Source of the DNA: Dunaliella salina | Lineage: Eukaryota; Chlorophyta; Chlorophyceae; Chlamydomonadales; Dunaliellaceae | Length of the DNA stretch: 29,530 nucleotides | Direction of reading: 5' to 3' | NCBI GenBank assembly: GCA_002284615.2 | Contig: MU069764.1 | Coordinates: 196,802 to 226,331 of the forward strand | Shown: piece after piece, positions 27,701-29,530 of the stretch | How positions within the stretch are numbered: the first letter of the stretch is position 1 | How the letters are laid out: each line of letters begins with the position of its first letter | The notes under the pieces: generated by a model | The model's database searches: none | Seen by the model: the letters and a program-made list of their open reading frames with translations, nothing else | Told to the model about the DNA's origin: nothing | Made by a program: the position numbers and the translations under genes

Positions 27701-29530
27701 ATGCATGCCCATACCTACTTGGAGGAGAAGATTGGCCTGCATCCCCACCTGCTTGCGCTGCAGGTCCACACTCCCAGGCACTATAGGAAAAACTCTGTCG
27801 CCCCCACTTTCTTGGCAATCAGGTGGGCCTGCTTCAAAACTGCTCGTGCTTCAGGCCCAGACTTACAAACGTCGGAGAAGGCGCTGTATGCATGTGCCCC
27901 TACCTACTTGAAGGAGGAGATTGGCCTGCATCTGCACCTGGTTGGGCTGCGCCTCCAGGCCTAGGTGCCTGGTGGCATTGGTGAAGAAGCTGGGTGTTTA
28001 CCACCTGCCACTCAGAGGAAAACGGGTTTTGGACCCACCTGATTGTCCTGTCTTCCAGAATTTAGAGAAGCTGTTCTGCTGAGCCACTGTGGCATGTGAG
28101 AATACGCGGTCAAAGTCTTGCCCCGCCAGCCATTCGCTAACATTGCCTGTGAGGTGTTCACAAAGGTTGCCTTTGTGTGAGATGCTCACAAAGGCGTGCC
28201 AGTGAGATGACGACTAAAATGCCGCGCCAGCCATTCGCTGACATTGCCTGGGAGACATGCACATAGGTGTGCCTTGTGTGAGACAATCGTGTCTCAGAGG
28301 TGCGAGATGTTCACAAAGGTGTGTCTGTGAGATGATCACGAAGGCGCCCTGCCAGCCATTCGCTGACGTCGCCTAAGCGATGCTCACATGGGTGTGCTTT
28401 CGTGTGAGATGTTCACAAAGGTTGCCTTTGTGTGAAATGCTCACAAAGGTGTGCCTGTGCGATGACCGCAAAATTGCCCCGCCAGCCATTCACTAACATT
28501 GCCTGTGAGGTGTTCACACAGGTGTTTTAAGGCTTAAAACAGGTAGCATGCGCTCACATTTCCTATCTGTGCAGATTTACAACAGTATACAGGGTGCAGA
28601 TCCAAGAGTCATAAAAAGAAACAGATTCAGATTCAGGTATAGGTCCAGAGTCAGATACAGGCACAGATGTTAATCCAGATTCTGATACAGCTCCAGGTAC
28701 TAATCCAAATCCAGATAGAGTTCAATTCAAATTCAGATTCAAGGATGTTTGCAAGTGACATTGCCTGTGAGATGTTCACAAAGGTGCTTCAAGGCGGCAG
28801 ACAGGGTGGACTCCCTCACATTGCCTGGAGGATGCTTGCAGGTGTCAAAGCTGCAAAAGCAGGTTTCAAACCTGCTAAGATCCGAACTCGCAATGACCAG
28901 GGAAAACTGGTCATTGCTTGGAGGGCGTCCACAGGTGCTGAGACTGAAAAAACAAAGCCCAAACTTTCAGTGACCAATGGGAACTTGATTGATCTACCGA
29001 CCCTGCTAACAAACAGGGAGCAGGGGTAGGGAGGAGCTTCCTTGCATGCAGTGACGATCATCGTGAACAGTGGAGTACAGCAGGCACATGCTGTAGCTCT
29101 GGAGAGCTTTGCATGAGGGCCCCTGCTAGCTTGCTACTTCAGAATTCCTTCCTTCCTGTACACGGCCTCTGTCTGGCCAGCATAGACATTCTTTTCTTTT
29201 TTTCCAGGAGGGCAGGTGTGGAAAGCAGTCCCAGGGAGACAAAGCAGCTCTCCCTCCCTCTCTGATGTGCCAAAAGAGCTTCACTAAGGCATGCAGGCAC
29301 CAACTGTAGCGCAGGAGAGCAGGTAGCATGGAAAGTGTGGAAATCATTCAAAGGGAGAGGAAGCGGTCCTCTGATGAGCCAACCAGAGCTTCGCTAGGGC
29401 ATGCAGGCGCGGACGCACCTCCTGCTTTTGGGGCAGGCTCTTCCTGCGATGGCCGGAAGTTCTTGCGCCTGTGGATCACAGACAACCCGTGGCTGGTCAC
29501 AGCGAGTGCCGGGTTGAACCCTCCGGAGGC
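1677..29530 (-). CDS. Voltage-sensor cation channel with cyclic-nucleotide-binding domain, 16-exon gene (partial at both ends)
   Basis: This is a plasma-membrane type six-transmembrane cation channel of the EAG/HCN/CNG superfamily, gated by voltage and/or cyclic nucleotides. Sixteen exons on the minus strand join with agreeing phase at every intron (about 1821 nt, 607 codons). In order they give an N-terminal cytosolic region, S1 (WDIIVMAVVLYNAW), S2 (ending ADILTNFRTAY), S3 (FWFWIDLFATIPYEEI), an S4 with arginine at every third position (LRTPRLLRLGR), S5 (LLAHWLACIW), a pore with GED, S6, a C-linker, and a nucleotide-binding domain with FGEIALF and RTAN. All introns are GT-AG except one GC-AG. 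Start and stop are outside or unseen. No frameshift or stop is needed, so the gene looks functional. Ion selectivity and the physiological ligand are inference. No homology search could be run. Confidence 0.9.
1791..1975 (-). repeat. Array of exon 16 5'-edge copies
   Basis: The real acceptor border at 1790 is repeated at about 1875 and 1946. Each copy has a gctattgcag-like acceptor followed by the first bases of exon 16 (GCCAAGCGCACAGC), then diverges. The duplicated unit therefore begins in the intron and ends inside the exon. Confidence 0.8.
2180..2514 (-). repeat. Array of exon 15 3'-edge copies and 47-bp repeats
   Basis: Copies around 2427-2485 and 2322-2380 match the 3' end of exon 15 plus its donor (real edge at 2506-2560). 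They are followed by near-identical units of about 47 bp at 2225-2320 (cacaaatcactgtctgtaac). Between 1976 and 2179 nothing else was recognised. Confidence 0.75.
2515..2644 (-). CDS. Channel exon 15 (nucleotide-binding domain core)
   Basis: The acceptor is gctcctcag| and the donor ACAGAG|gtgcgt, giving 43 full codons. It encodes AGDLGLEMYIICKGSVAVIG and, further on, GLLTVGQHFGEIALFTE. GD.G.EMY.I..G.V.V and the FGE phosphate-binding cassette are intact, including the glutamate that contacts the cyclic-nucleotide ribose. Partial copies lie on both sides. Confidence 0.95.
2700..3000 (-). pseudogene. Two upstream pseudo-exon copies of exon 15
   Basis: Copies at about 2711-2820 and 2886-2998 match the acceptor side and first 25 codons of exon 15. 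They still read CIICIGSGAVSG and CIICEGSLAVIG. Both carry TGA at the codon after GD, where the real exon has CTT. The distal copy keeps a good acceptor (cctccag|). They are degraded exon duplicates and not usable alternative exons. Confidence 0.82.
3040..3320. repeat. Short tandem array (gttccaccaagcacg units)
   Basis: Units of about 50-60 bp with ttccaccaagcac, tttccgtgtcgcttg and ggcctccaggttgcac recur about four times. The array lies in intron 14 and shows no clear likeness to an exon edge. Confidence 0.7.
3321..4448. other. Remainder of intron 14
   Basis: About 1.1 kb without a recognisable exon. It holds a palindromic gcatgcatgcatac tract near 3480, cacagtgca-type short repeats at 3620-3740, three loose units with gtgcagtct at 3855-3960, and ggttgtaggt-like repeats at 4200-4330. 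None is long enough to define a named element. Confidence 0.5.
4449..4572 (-). CDS. Channel exon 14 (start of nucleotide-binding domain)
   Basis: The acceptor is cactgcag| and the donor TTTTCAG|gtcagt. It encodes HAYRKHLQRVPLFFDLEEAF, then LMNLSLRMRMIMFIPKETIF. L.RVP.F..L...FL..L...L....F.P.E.I is the standard entry into a CNBD (helix A and first beta strands). It follows a 3.8-kb intron made of copies of its own 5' edge, other arrays and hAT elements. Confidence 0.93.
4573..6340 (-). repeat. 179-bp array of exon 14 5'-edge copies, interrupted by a hAT element
   Basis: The exon 14 acceptor border at 4572 recurs at 4751, 5961, 6140 and about 6317. Each copy keeps ttgca(g) plus GCCATGCATAT.GGAAGCACC of the exon and then diverges. 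Spacing is 179, 1210, 179 and 177. The 1210 interval equals 179 plus the 1031 bp of inserted element and target duplication. Confidence 0.92.
4872..5894. mobile_element. hAT-type non-autonomous DNA transposon (1023 bp)
   Basis: The termini are perfect inverted repeats TAGGGTTGGCCA / TGGCCAACCCTA, flanked by an exact 8-bp duplication CATATGAG (4864-4871 and 5895-5902). Subterminal regions are rich in CGTATA/TATACG motifs, as expected for transposase-binding repeats. Terminal TAGGG plus an 8-bp duplication is diagnostic of the hAT superfamily. The interior has a CAG run near 5385-5416 and one N, with no intact transposase frame. Confidence 0.9.
6340..6660. repeat. Array of about 110-bp units with ggttacaagg sub-repeats
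   Basis: Three units share gcgcaaggagattgccag, a variable number of ggttacaa repeats, and aaaacgactgactgctagcc. They begin with the caaggagattg stretch of the preceding 179-bp unit, so they look like a secondary amplification of that array. Confidence 0.8.
6640..7200. repeat. Array of about 75-bp units (accagccaggcagaccagct)
   Basis: About five near-identical units with caaaattggtgtgaggcag, cgtgcaccagccaggcag and aaaagcaaaaggcaaa, with shorter related units at 6640-6830. The 278-residue minus-strand frame across this stretch is repeat-driven. A further 179-bp-type unit follows at about 7210-7340. Confidence 0.85.
7352..7485. mobile_element. Degenerate hAT-type MITE
   Basis: The left end TAGGGTTGGCCAGTTCTGTA closely matches the element at 4872 and is preceded by CGTATGAG at the same array position. 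The right end (attggccagccttggccc) is only partly conserved and its duplication is blurred. The interior has the same CGTA/TACG-rich character. Confidence 0.65.
7486..7810. other. Unassigned intron 13 sequence
   Basis: One further partial array unit (gagcatgcaggccatg at 7490), a T tract at 7614-7624, and loosely repeated tgctctgcat/ttgctcatgcgctc words. No exon or element was recognised. Confidence 0.4.
7811..8350 (-). repeat. Array of exon 13 3'-edge copies with donors
   Basis: The real exon/donor border at 8403 recurs at about 7846, 7955, 8069, 8177 and 8273. Each copy keeps the gtgagcgcctgg donor flank or a close variant. The 8273 copy is longest and still reads NYITYYSHPAGEGIAFLNEL before its own gtgagc donor. 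It lacks the exon 5' half and any clear acceptor. Confidence 0.88.
8403..8572 (-). CDS. Channel exon 13 (C-linker)
   Basis: The acceptor is atgcag| and the donor TCACCG|gtgagc, giving 56 codons plus partial codons. It includes LDVLSYIGLNKENRRRVEEY, then FNYITHYSHP and FLNELPKPLFEEVT. The L....R.RV..Y..Y and LNELP.PL..EV motifs are the C-linker helices that couple the nucleotide-binding domain to the S6 gate. It carries copied edges on both sides: five of its 5' edge upstream and five of its 3' edge downstream. Confidence 0.93.
8590..9012 (-). repeat. Array of exon 13 5'-edge copies
   Basis: The real border at 8572 recurs at about 8658, 8728, 8823, 8910 and 8984. Each copy has tttgtgcag or a variant followed by ATTGAGGCAGGGCACAACAC, the first bases of exon 13. 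Unit lengths are about 70-95 bp. Confidence 0.88.
9034..9126. repeat. (CA)n microsatellite, (GT)n on the gene strand, touching the exon 12 donor
   Basis: About 46 CA units. On the coding strand the run begins with the GT of the exon 12 5' splice site. The threonine/histidine and valine/cysteine frames across it are artefacts. Confidence 0.97.
9127..9189 (-). CDS. Channel exon 12 (end of S6)
   Basis: A 63-nt exon between acceptor gattgcag| and donor CCACAG|gtgtgtg. After the completed codon it encodes AVVSQMAVLVASMDLVGMRH, matching the inner half of S6 and the gate of CNBD channels (.A.V.G.M..LV.S.D). The donor is the first unit of a long (GT)n tract. Three copies of its 5' edge lie upstream. 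Confidence 0.9.
9190..9655 (-). repeat. Array of exon 12 5'-edge copies, period about 137 bp
   Basis: The acceptor border at 9189 recurs at about 9321, 9461 and 9600 (132, 140 and 139 bp apart). Each copy keeps a tgtgcctYctg-type tract, tttgcag or ttgcag-like acceptor and a recognisable TGCTG.AGTCAG exon start. Confidence 0.85.
9657..9835. repeat. Left part of a split array (cagcagcaaggtcgttgc units)
   Basis: Units of about 110 bp with cagctcttgcgcagcagcaa, attgtgcaccaccacatccc and caatgcaagccatgta. The same units resume at 10590-10860, so the array is interrupted. Confidence 0.8.
9836..10592. mobile_element. Candidate insertion with long imperfect terminal inverted repeats
   Basis: The left end (ttggcagaggggggcggcag) and the reverse complement of the right end (gtggcaaaggggggcaacgg) align over about 33 bp. 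The segment splits a tandem array. The flanks show only a short gccatg/ggcatg likeness, so no superfamily is assigned. Inside are an inverted repeat at 10445-10526 and paired words around 10270-10400. No coding frame of note. Confidence 0.5.
10445..10526. repeat. Internal inverted repeat (hairpin)
   Basis: ggccacaagttccacctttc pairs with gaaaggtgaaatttgtggcc around a loop of about 35 bases, giving imperfect arms of about 25 bp. Confidence 0.75.
10590..10870. repeat. Right part of the split cagcagcaagg array
   Basis: Three units of about 105 bp match the units at 9657-9835. They are nearly identical to one another, suggesting a recent expansion. Confidence 0.82.
10905..11012. repeat. Trinucleotide microsatellite (att/gtt/atc)
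   Basis: An (att)n run, then (gtt)n, then (att)n and (atc)n, with no clear flanking structure. Confidence 0.95.
11220..11955. repeat. Array of 15-20-bp units (agcagagtgcaactcc)
   Basis: Over thirty diverged short units (ccagcagagtgcaactcc and relatives), with a longer 55-60-bp period at 11620-11800 (ttgaagtgc..cccagtgcagtgca). On the gene strand the unit (ctgctggagttgcactc) resembles the exon 11 3' edge ctgctgggtggagccg, so it may be another exon-edge amplification. That link is weak. Confidence 0.8.
12097..12194 (-). CDS. Channel exon 11 (pore loop and S6)
   Basis: The acceptor is aactgcag| and the donor TACAG|gtaaat. It encodes SFLLLLGEDLPAFNNVERVY, then MICILLGGAVLY. The N-N-V-E-R-V-Y stretch between filter and S6 is typical of EAG-type channels. 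The filter position reads LLGEDLP instead of TVGYGD. Animal CNG channels also lack GYG and have a Gly-Glu there, so a non-selective cation pore is a reasonable inference, though not shown. Confidence 0.9.
12195..12760. other. Intron 10, distal part
   Basis: Contains short gcaagtggag/gcacgtggagtg repeats at 12330-12440. At 12710 there is a TAGGGTTGGGTAAAGAGGG word like the termini of the MITEs at 15007 and 22185, but without a recognisable second end. No exon seen. Confidence 0.45.
12770..13350. repeat. Array with about 70-bp units and a roughly 300-bp higher-order copy
   Basis: Units carry ctgtgcttgcaagtcacg, gcatgtgcatgcc and caatttggcgc. The block ggtgcagctatgctcacaag / cgaattgaccccactgtgct appears at 12781-12855 and again at 13066-13140. 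Confidence 0.85.
13604..13680. repeat. Dispersed repeat, copy B (inverted)
   Basis: The reverse complement of this stretch matches copy A: ttcccttaatgcacgcggcc, then ttggcttgcgtagacttttc. It lies 60 bp from the exon 10 donor. Confidence 0.65.
13738..13852 (-). CDS. Channel exon 10 (turret and start of pore helix)
   Basis: The acceptor is ggccgcag|. It encodes YMLFKFTTFVGFEEWSISME, then GTLDEDNNVS and VYIASYYQ. VYIAS(F/Y)Y is the usual lead-in to the pore helix, where most relatives have Tyr-Trp rather than Tyr-Gln. The donor appears to be a GC site, CAG|gcaagc. It is supported because only this join keeps phase 0 with exon 11. N-V-S is a second possible glycosylation site. Confidence 0.88.
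13925..14100. other. AT-rich island, possible MITE
   Basis: Multiple taatattac/taatgtaatat words, flanked by gacatgccaatgtaattt on the left and aagtaatacgacatgtc on the right, which are partly complementary. The base composition is unlike its surroundings. No target duplication could be fixed. Confidence 0.4.
14101..14574. other. Unassigned intron 9 sequence
   Basis: Two loose copies of about 170-180 bp share cagcatt(c)aaac/aacttgaaatgttgactga..gagcatggagca and ccttggaaa words (14160-14375 and 14385-14570). No exon-like frame with splice sites. Confidence 0.4.
14575..14870. repeat. Array of 16-17-bp units (tttttgccatgcat)
   Basis: About 17 units with a secondary period of about 60 bp (gcattcatttttgccatgca, tttttgccttgcatgttgcc). 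All frames give histidine/cysteine-rich or lysine/methionine-rich artefacts. Confidence 0.95.
15007..15127. mobile_element. Small hAT-like MITE, second copy of the 22185 family
   Basis: It shares the interior ggcttcaaagatggctgaag / ttgaccctcttttgcc / gctcaaccctc with the element at 22185. The ends are caggttgcgtaaagaggttt and ctttcccaacccca. The flanks tcctgaat and atcctagt/tcctagtg match only partly. Confidence 0.72.
15202..15264. repeat. Perfect-stem foldback hairpin
   Basis: gtagcagggagtggat and atccactccctgctac are exact complements. They continue into aacacattttg / caaaatgtgtt around a short loop, giving arms of about 29 bp. It lies just 3' of the exon 9 donor on the gene strand. Confidence 0.88.
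15296..15467 (-). CDS. Channel exon 9 (long extracellular turret between S5 and pore)
   Basis: The candidate acceptor is actgcaag| and the donor GAAAG|gtaggt, giving 56 codons plus partial codons. The peptide includes RWLPEQKIEDMYVKAYSYV, RFNVQNITEADAGATGNP and SIEVAQGLSALE. It is non-repetitive, open and phase-compatible with exons 8 and 10. Its position would make an extended extracellular S5-pore turret with an N-I-T glycosylation sequon. The acceptor is weak. Since exon 8 could also join exon 10 directly through its other donor, this may be an optional exon. Confidence 0.72.
15468..15880. repeat. Intron 8 distal part with (CA)n microsatellite
   Basis: A (CG)n/(CA)n run at 15697-15761. 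Around 15535-15605 there is a diverged copy of the segment at 15130-15200 (gatggcttg..gcatg.tgatgcactgg words). No further exon recognised. Confidence 0.75.
15890..17043 (-). repeat. Array of exon 8 3'-edge copies with donors, about 110-bp units, about ten copies
   Basis: Units recur at roughly 110-bp steps from the real edge (17044) down to about 15978. Each keeps the codons for LAHWLA.(V/I)W or decayed versions and the donor context CTGGTGTGTG, followed by the same intron start (cagccacatgc..tatgcatgtatctgcc on the plus strand). One breakpoint is in the exon and one in the intron. Confidence 0.93.
17044..17147 (-). CDS. Channel exon 8 (S4-S5 linker and S5)
   Basis: The acceptor is attgcgcag|. 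It encodes IFRTLDRLKAANAVRVASLM, then GAMILLAHWLACIW. The HWLAC motif in S5 is typical of EAG/HCN/plant Shaker-type channels. The donor is ambiguous within CTGGTGTGTG. Ending after TGGT (17044) fits the two-base start of exon 9; ending after CTG (17046) would fit a direct join to exon 10 that skips exon 9. About ten copies of its 3' edge and donor fill the downstream intron. Confidence 0.9.
17390..19525. repeat. Large 49-bp satellite-like array (spans the N gap)
   Basis: More than 30 visible units of gtgagtgtgatgcatgacaa / agtcctgtgcaaagtggtgg / tgacctaat, extending into the gap on both sides. On the gene strand each unit holds tttgcacaggactttgtc, which resembles the exon 8 acceptor border (ttgcgcag|GATTTTCCGC), so an exon-edge origin is possible. 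Between 17148 and 17389 nothing was recognised. Confidence 0.95.
18913..19392. other. Assembly gap of 480 Ns inside the 49-bp array
   Basis: A run of N flanked on both sides by the same 49-bp repeat. The true copy number is unknown. Frames reported across it are meaningless. Confidence 1.
19695..19882. mobile_element. hAT-type MITE (188 bp)
   Basis: The termini CAGGGTTGGGTCATACG / CGTATGACCCATCCCTG are inverted repeats with two mismatches. The flanks TGGATAGG (19687-19694) and CGGATAGG (19883-19890) form an 8-bp duplication with one mismatch. The interior is rich in acgcgtata/cacgtata motifs. It sits at the edge of the ggataggtaagg array. Confidence 0.88.
19883..20205. repeat. 22-bp array (ggataggtaaggccttggaat)
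   Basis: About 14 units, alternating ggaatggaaaggtat and ggaatggataggtat variants, with one N at 19979. Each unit holds a consensus-like 5' splice site (ag|gtaag) on the strand opposite the gene. Confidence 0.95.
20560..20673 (-). CDS. Channel exon 7 (S3 end and S4 voltage sensor)
   Basis: The acceptor is ttgcagctgcag-like (ctgcag|) and the donor TTGGGCAG|gtgcgt. It encodes FATIPYEEI, matching the STIPFD position at the end of S3, and then the S4 helix ALGFLRTPRLLRLGR with four arginines three residues apart. This is the clearest evidence that the protein senses voltage. Five truncated copies of its 5' half lie in the upstream intron. Confidence 0.94.
20674..21440 (-). repeat. Array of exon 7 5'-edge copies, period about 133 bp
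   Basis: The acceptor border at 20673 recurs at 20806, 20939, 21074, about 21191 and about 21423. The nearest copies keep the frame FATIPSEEIVFAAAGSLSG, about 60 nt of exon, and then pass straight back into intron sequence. Shorter gagggagtgccgcaagg units fill 21230-21370. Confidence 0.93.
21640..22095. repeat. Array of about 70-bp units (caaccaaccaacacgcgcc / ttcttgggaggc)
   Basis: Five to six units with cccttcttgggaggcaacaa and caacccagcaaccaaccaa, then two diverged units at 21955-22090 carrying aggaaagcagctgct. Open frames on both strands are repeat-driven. It lies in intron 6. Confidence 0.9.
22185..22305. mobile_element. hAT-type MITE (121 bp)
   Basis: The ends taggatcatgtaaaaagggt and the reverse complement taggggtgggtaatgagggt align as imperfect inverted repeats. 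The flanks CAAGTCAG (22177-22184) and CAAGTCAA (22306-22313) form an 8-bp duplication with one mismatch. The interior matches the copy at 15007. Confidence 0.87.
22320..23274. other. Remainder of intron 6
   Basis: At 22340-22680 there are loose units of about 95 bp (caagcac, ctactggctggcaat, ctcaagacctacccc words), also seen at 22125-22170. From 22740 to 23274 nothing repeated or exon-like was recognised. Confidence 0.5.
23275..23358 (-). CDS. Channel exon 6 (S2-S3 loop and start of S3)
   Basis: The acceptor is gctgctcag| and the donor GACCT|gtgagt. It completes RTAY with exon 5 and encodes VDKTGHLVKDTDRIALEYM, then KFWFWIDL. The pattern (Y)V.....G.LV.D...IA..YLK.WF.ID is the standard S2-S3 loop of this superfamily. 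Phase agrees on both sides. The intron before it is one of the shorter ones (556 nt). Confidence 0.93.
23359..23914. other. Intron 5
   Basis: Mostly unique sequence, with a loose repeat of gtatggaagatggctgcgta-like words at 23535-23695 and ttccagacc..aggacaacccct at 23710-23780. No additional exon seen. Confidence 0.5.
23915..24070 (-). CDS. Channel exon 5 (S1 and S2)
   Basis: The acceptor is catgcag| and the donor ACTGC|gtaagt (51 codons plus partial codons). S1 is WDIIVMAVVLYNAWSVPMEV. S2 is AVSVAVDVIFGADILTNFRT. The VDVIF..DI..NFRT signature, with its acidic residue in S2, is characteristic of EAG/HCN/CNG-type channels, where it forms part of the charge-transfer centre. This exon is among the most secure in the window. 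Confidence 0.93.
24071..24240 (-). pseudogene. Pseudo-exon copy of exon 5 5' edge
   Basis: A clean tandem duplicate about 105 bp upstream (border at 24175 against 24070). It has a good catgcag-type acceptor (cctgcacatgcag|) and still reads WDIIVVLYTAWSVPMEVS, with an in-frame loss of three codons in S1. It then returns to intron sequence. It is the least decayed pseudo-exon in the window. Confidence 0.88.
24240..25190. repeat. Intron 4 arrays: 15-18-bp gaggaatgtcac units and a dispersed 55-bp word
   Basis: 24650-24950 is built of gaggaatgtcacgaggaaa units. The block gacgagacctg..agatag..ccaggatg.cccac occurs at 24270-24320 and 24560-24610, and in part at 25400-25430. On the gene strand it begins TGGGACATCCTGG, faintly like the S1 start of exon 5. 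24960-25190 is non-repetitive, but I found no phase-compatible exon in it. Confidence 0.7.
25191..26169. other. Remainder of intron 4
   Basis: Two units of about 90-100 bp (ggggcttgaatgg..ctcctgtcctaaaaccacat / cttgtcctgaagccacacc) at 25585-25735. Paired words gcatgattcctgctg at 25985 and 26130, and agtaagcatg at 25925 and 25970. No exon was needed here by phase and none was recognised. Confidence 0.5.
26170..26273 (-). CDS. Channel exon 4 (pre-S1 segment)
   Basis: The acceptor is gtgcgcag| and the donor CGCGC|gtgagt, giving 34 codons plus two bases. The peptide includes GSYWDRFMGAMNWLNNVLPV and ends FNPHTPGRR. Spliced to exon 5 it reads FNPHTPGRRAWDII. This resembles the short basic stretch with a His-Pro-like motif that leads into the S1 Trp-Asp of EAG-type channels. 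Two copies of its acceptor edge lie upstream at 26382 and 26504. Confidence 0.75.
26274..26520 (-). repeat. Exon 4 5'-edge copies
   Basis: The acceptor border at 26273 recurs at 26382 and 26504 (109 and 122 bp apart). The copies begin gcacag|CTGCGGGTCATGAAACGA and gcacag|CTGCACTCGTTGAAGTG, against CTGCGGGTCGTGAAAGGC in the exon. Confidence 0.82.
26521..27460. other. Unassigned part of intron 3
   Basis: About 0.9 kb of mostly unique sequence with a few word repeats (gtgctgtcttgcctg at 26660 and 26690). No exon, element or array recognised. Confidence 0.4.
27470..27907 (-). repeat. Array of exon 3 3'-edge copies
   Basis: Copies at about 27715-27775 and 27508-27566 repeat the exon 3 3' end (GATGCAGGCCAATCTTCTCC and a diverged form) with the donor gtaggtatg or gtaggggc. 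The rest of the roughly 200-bp unit includes gcagttttgaagcaggccca. The 207-residue plus-strand frame here is a repeat artefact. Confidence 0.82.
27908..27960 (-). CDS. Channel exon 3 (short N-terminal exon)
   Basis: A 53-nt exon between acceptor cacctag| and donor CTTCAA|gtaggt. It encodes LEAQPNQVQMQANLLLQ, a glutamine-rich, probably helical segment. It enters in phase 1 from exon 2 and leaves in phase 0, matching exon 4. The intron before it is only about 78 nt, far shorter than any other. Downstream copies of its 3' edge, with the gtaggt donor, support the boundary. Confidence 0.55.
28039..28146 (-). CDS. Channel exon 2 (N-terminal cytosolic region)
   Basis: The acceptor is cctcacag| and the donor TCAG|gtgggt. 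It encodes 35 full codons, including NVSEWLAGQDFDRVFSHATV and FSKFWKTGQSG. The balanced composition and open frame contrast with the repeats around it. Truncated copies of its acceptor and 5' edge fill the upstream intron, the same pattern seen at the domain-bearing exons, which supports it as a real exon. The function of this segment is not recognised. Confidence 0.65.
28147..28840 (-). repeat. Array of exon 2 5'-edge copies
   Basis: The acceptor border at 28146 recurs near 28247, 28372, 28502, 28764 and 28824. Each copy has cacctcacag| or a variant followed by GCAATGTCAGCGAATGGCTG or a shortened form. 28600-28745 is a separate patch of 6-12-bp cagattcagattcagg repeats. Confidence 0.87.
28841..29117. 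other. Unassigned intron 1 sequence
   Basis: Contains a short inverted pair, aatgaccagggaaaactggtcatt, near 28891 and no exon-like segment. Confidence 0.45.
29118..29205. repeat. Dispersed repeat, copy C
   Basis: cctgctagcttgctact, then cacggcctctgtctggccag and catagacattcttttctttt match copy A. It lies about 210 bp from the exon 1 donor. Confidence 0.6.
29206..29410. repeat. Two-unit tandem repeat beside exon 1
   Basis: Two units of about 100-115 bp share agggagacaaagc / agggagaggaagc, gagcttc.cta.ggcatgcagg and gtgtggaaa. The unit ends just before the exon 1 donor, so here the copies appear to be intron sequence only. Confidence 0.7.
29419..29530 (-). CDS. Channel exon 1 seen here (N-terminal cytosolic region, runs off right edge)
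   Basis: The frame is open from the window edge for 37 codons plus one base, then meets the donor G|gtgcgt. The peptide is hydrophilic (it includes IHRRKNFRPSQEEPAPKAG) and has no recognised domain. Its end phase (1) fits the two-base start of the next exon. It is assigned to the channel by strand, phase and position only. It may begin further upstream, or at the internal acceptor-like ccacag within it. Confidence 0.55.

Noticed and set aside
27870..27890. Microexon of about 17 nt between exons 3 and 4 (before gtaagt)
   Set aside because: It would break the phase between exons 3 and 4, and a degraded form of the site occurs in the array copy.
27341..27964. 207-residue plus-strand frame
   Set aside because: It is the antisense of exon 3 and its tandem 3'-edge copies.

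Overview
The window is nuclear DNA from a eukaryote. It has one long, intron-rich gene on the minus strand, GT-AG splice sites, microsatellites, tandem arrays and small DNA transposons. I cannot name the species; an alga or other protist with a repeat-swollen genome fits, but that is a guess. I see no prokaryotic operon, rRNA, tRNA, CRISPR array or convincing plus-strand gene. A 480-base N gap (18913-19392) and single Ns at 5360 and 19979 show a draft assembly.

The gene encodes a six-transmembrane voltage-sensor cation channel with a cytoplasmic cyclic-nucleotide-binding domain (the EAG/HCN/CNG-type superfamily). Sixteen exons can be read from about 29530 down to 1677, and the reading phase agrees at every junction, giving about 607 codons. 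In protein order they are: cytosolic N-terminal exons (29.5-26.2 kb), S1-S2 (24.0 kb), S2-S3 (23.3 kb), S3-S4 voltage sensor (20.6 kb), S4-S5 linker and S5 (17.1 kb), a turret exon (15.4 kb), pore-helix start (13.8 kb), pore and S6 (12.1 kb), S6 end (9.15 kb), C-linker (8.5 kb), and three exons for the nucleotide-binding domain (4.5, 2.6, 1.7 kb). The start codon lies beyond the right edge. The stop was not found and may lie beyond the left edge. The pore has GED where potassium channels have GYGD.

Only about 1.8 kb of the 27.9 kb gene span is coding. The introns are mostly tandem arrays, and the striking point is where these come from. Beside at least eleven of the sixteen exons, the array unit is a truncated copy of that exon's own edge: a splice acceptor plus the exon 5' end in upstream arrays, or an exon 3' end plus the splice donor in downstream arrays. 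The introns therefore seem to have grown by repeated tandem duplication across exon-intron borders, leaving dozens of decoy splice sites and pseudo-exons.

Small hAT-type elements (TAGGG/CAGGG termini, 8-bp target duplications) have since inserted into the introns. The best one interrupts a 179-bp array, and removing it with one target copy restores the 179-bp period exactly. Other contents are a foldback hairpin, a possible element splitting another array, a dispersed repeat family near three exons, and a (GT)n tract that starts at a 5' splice site.
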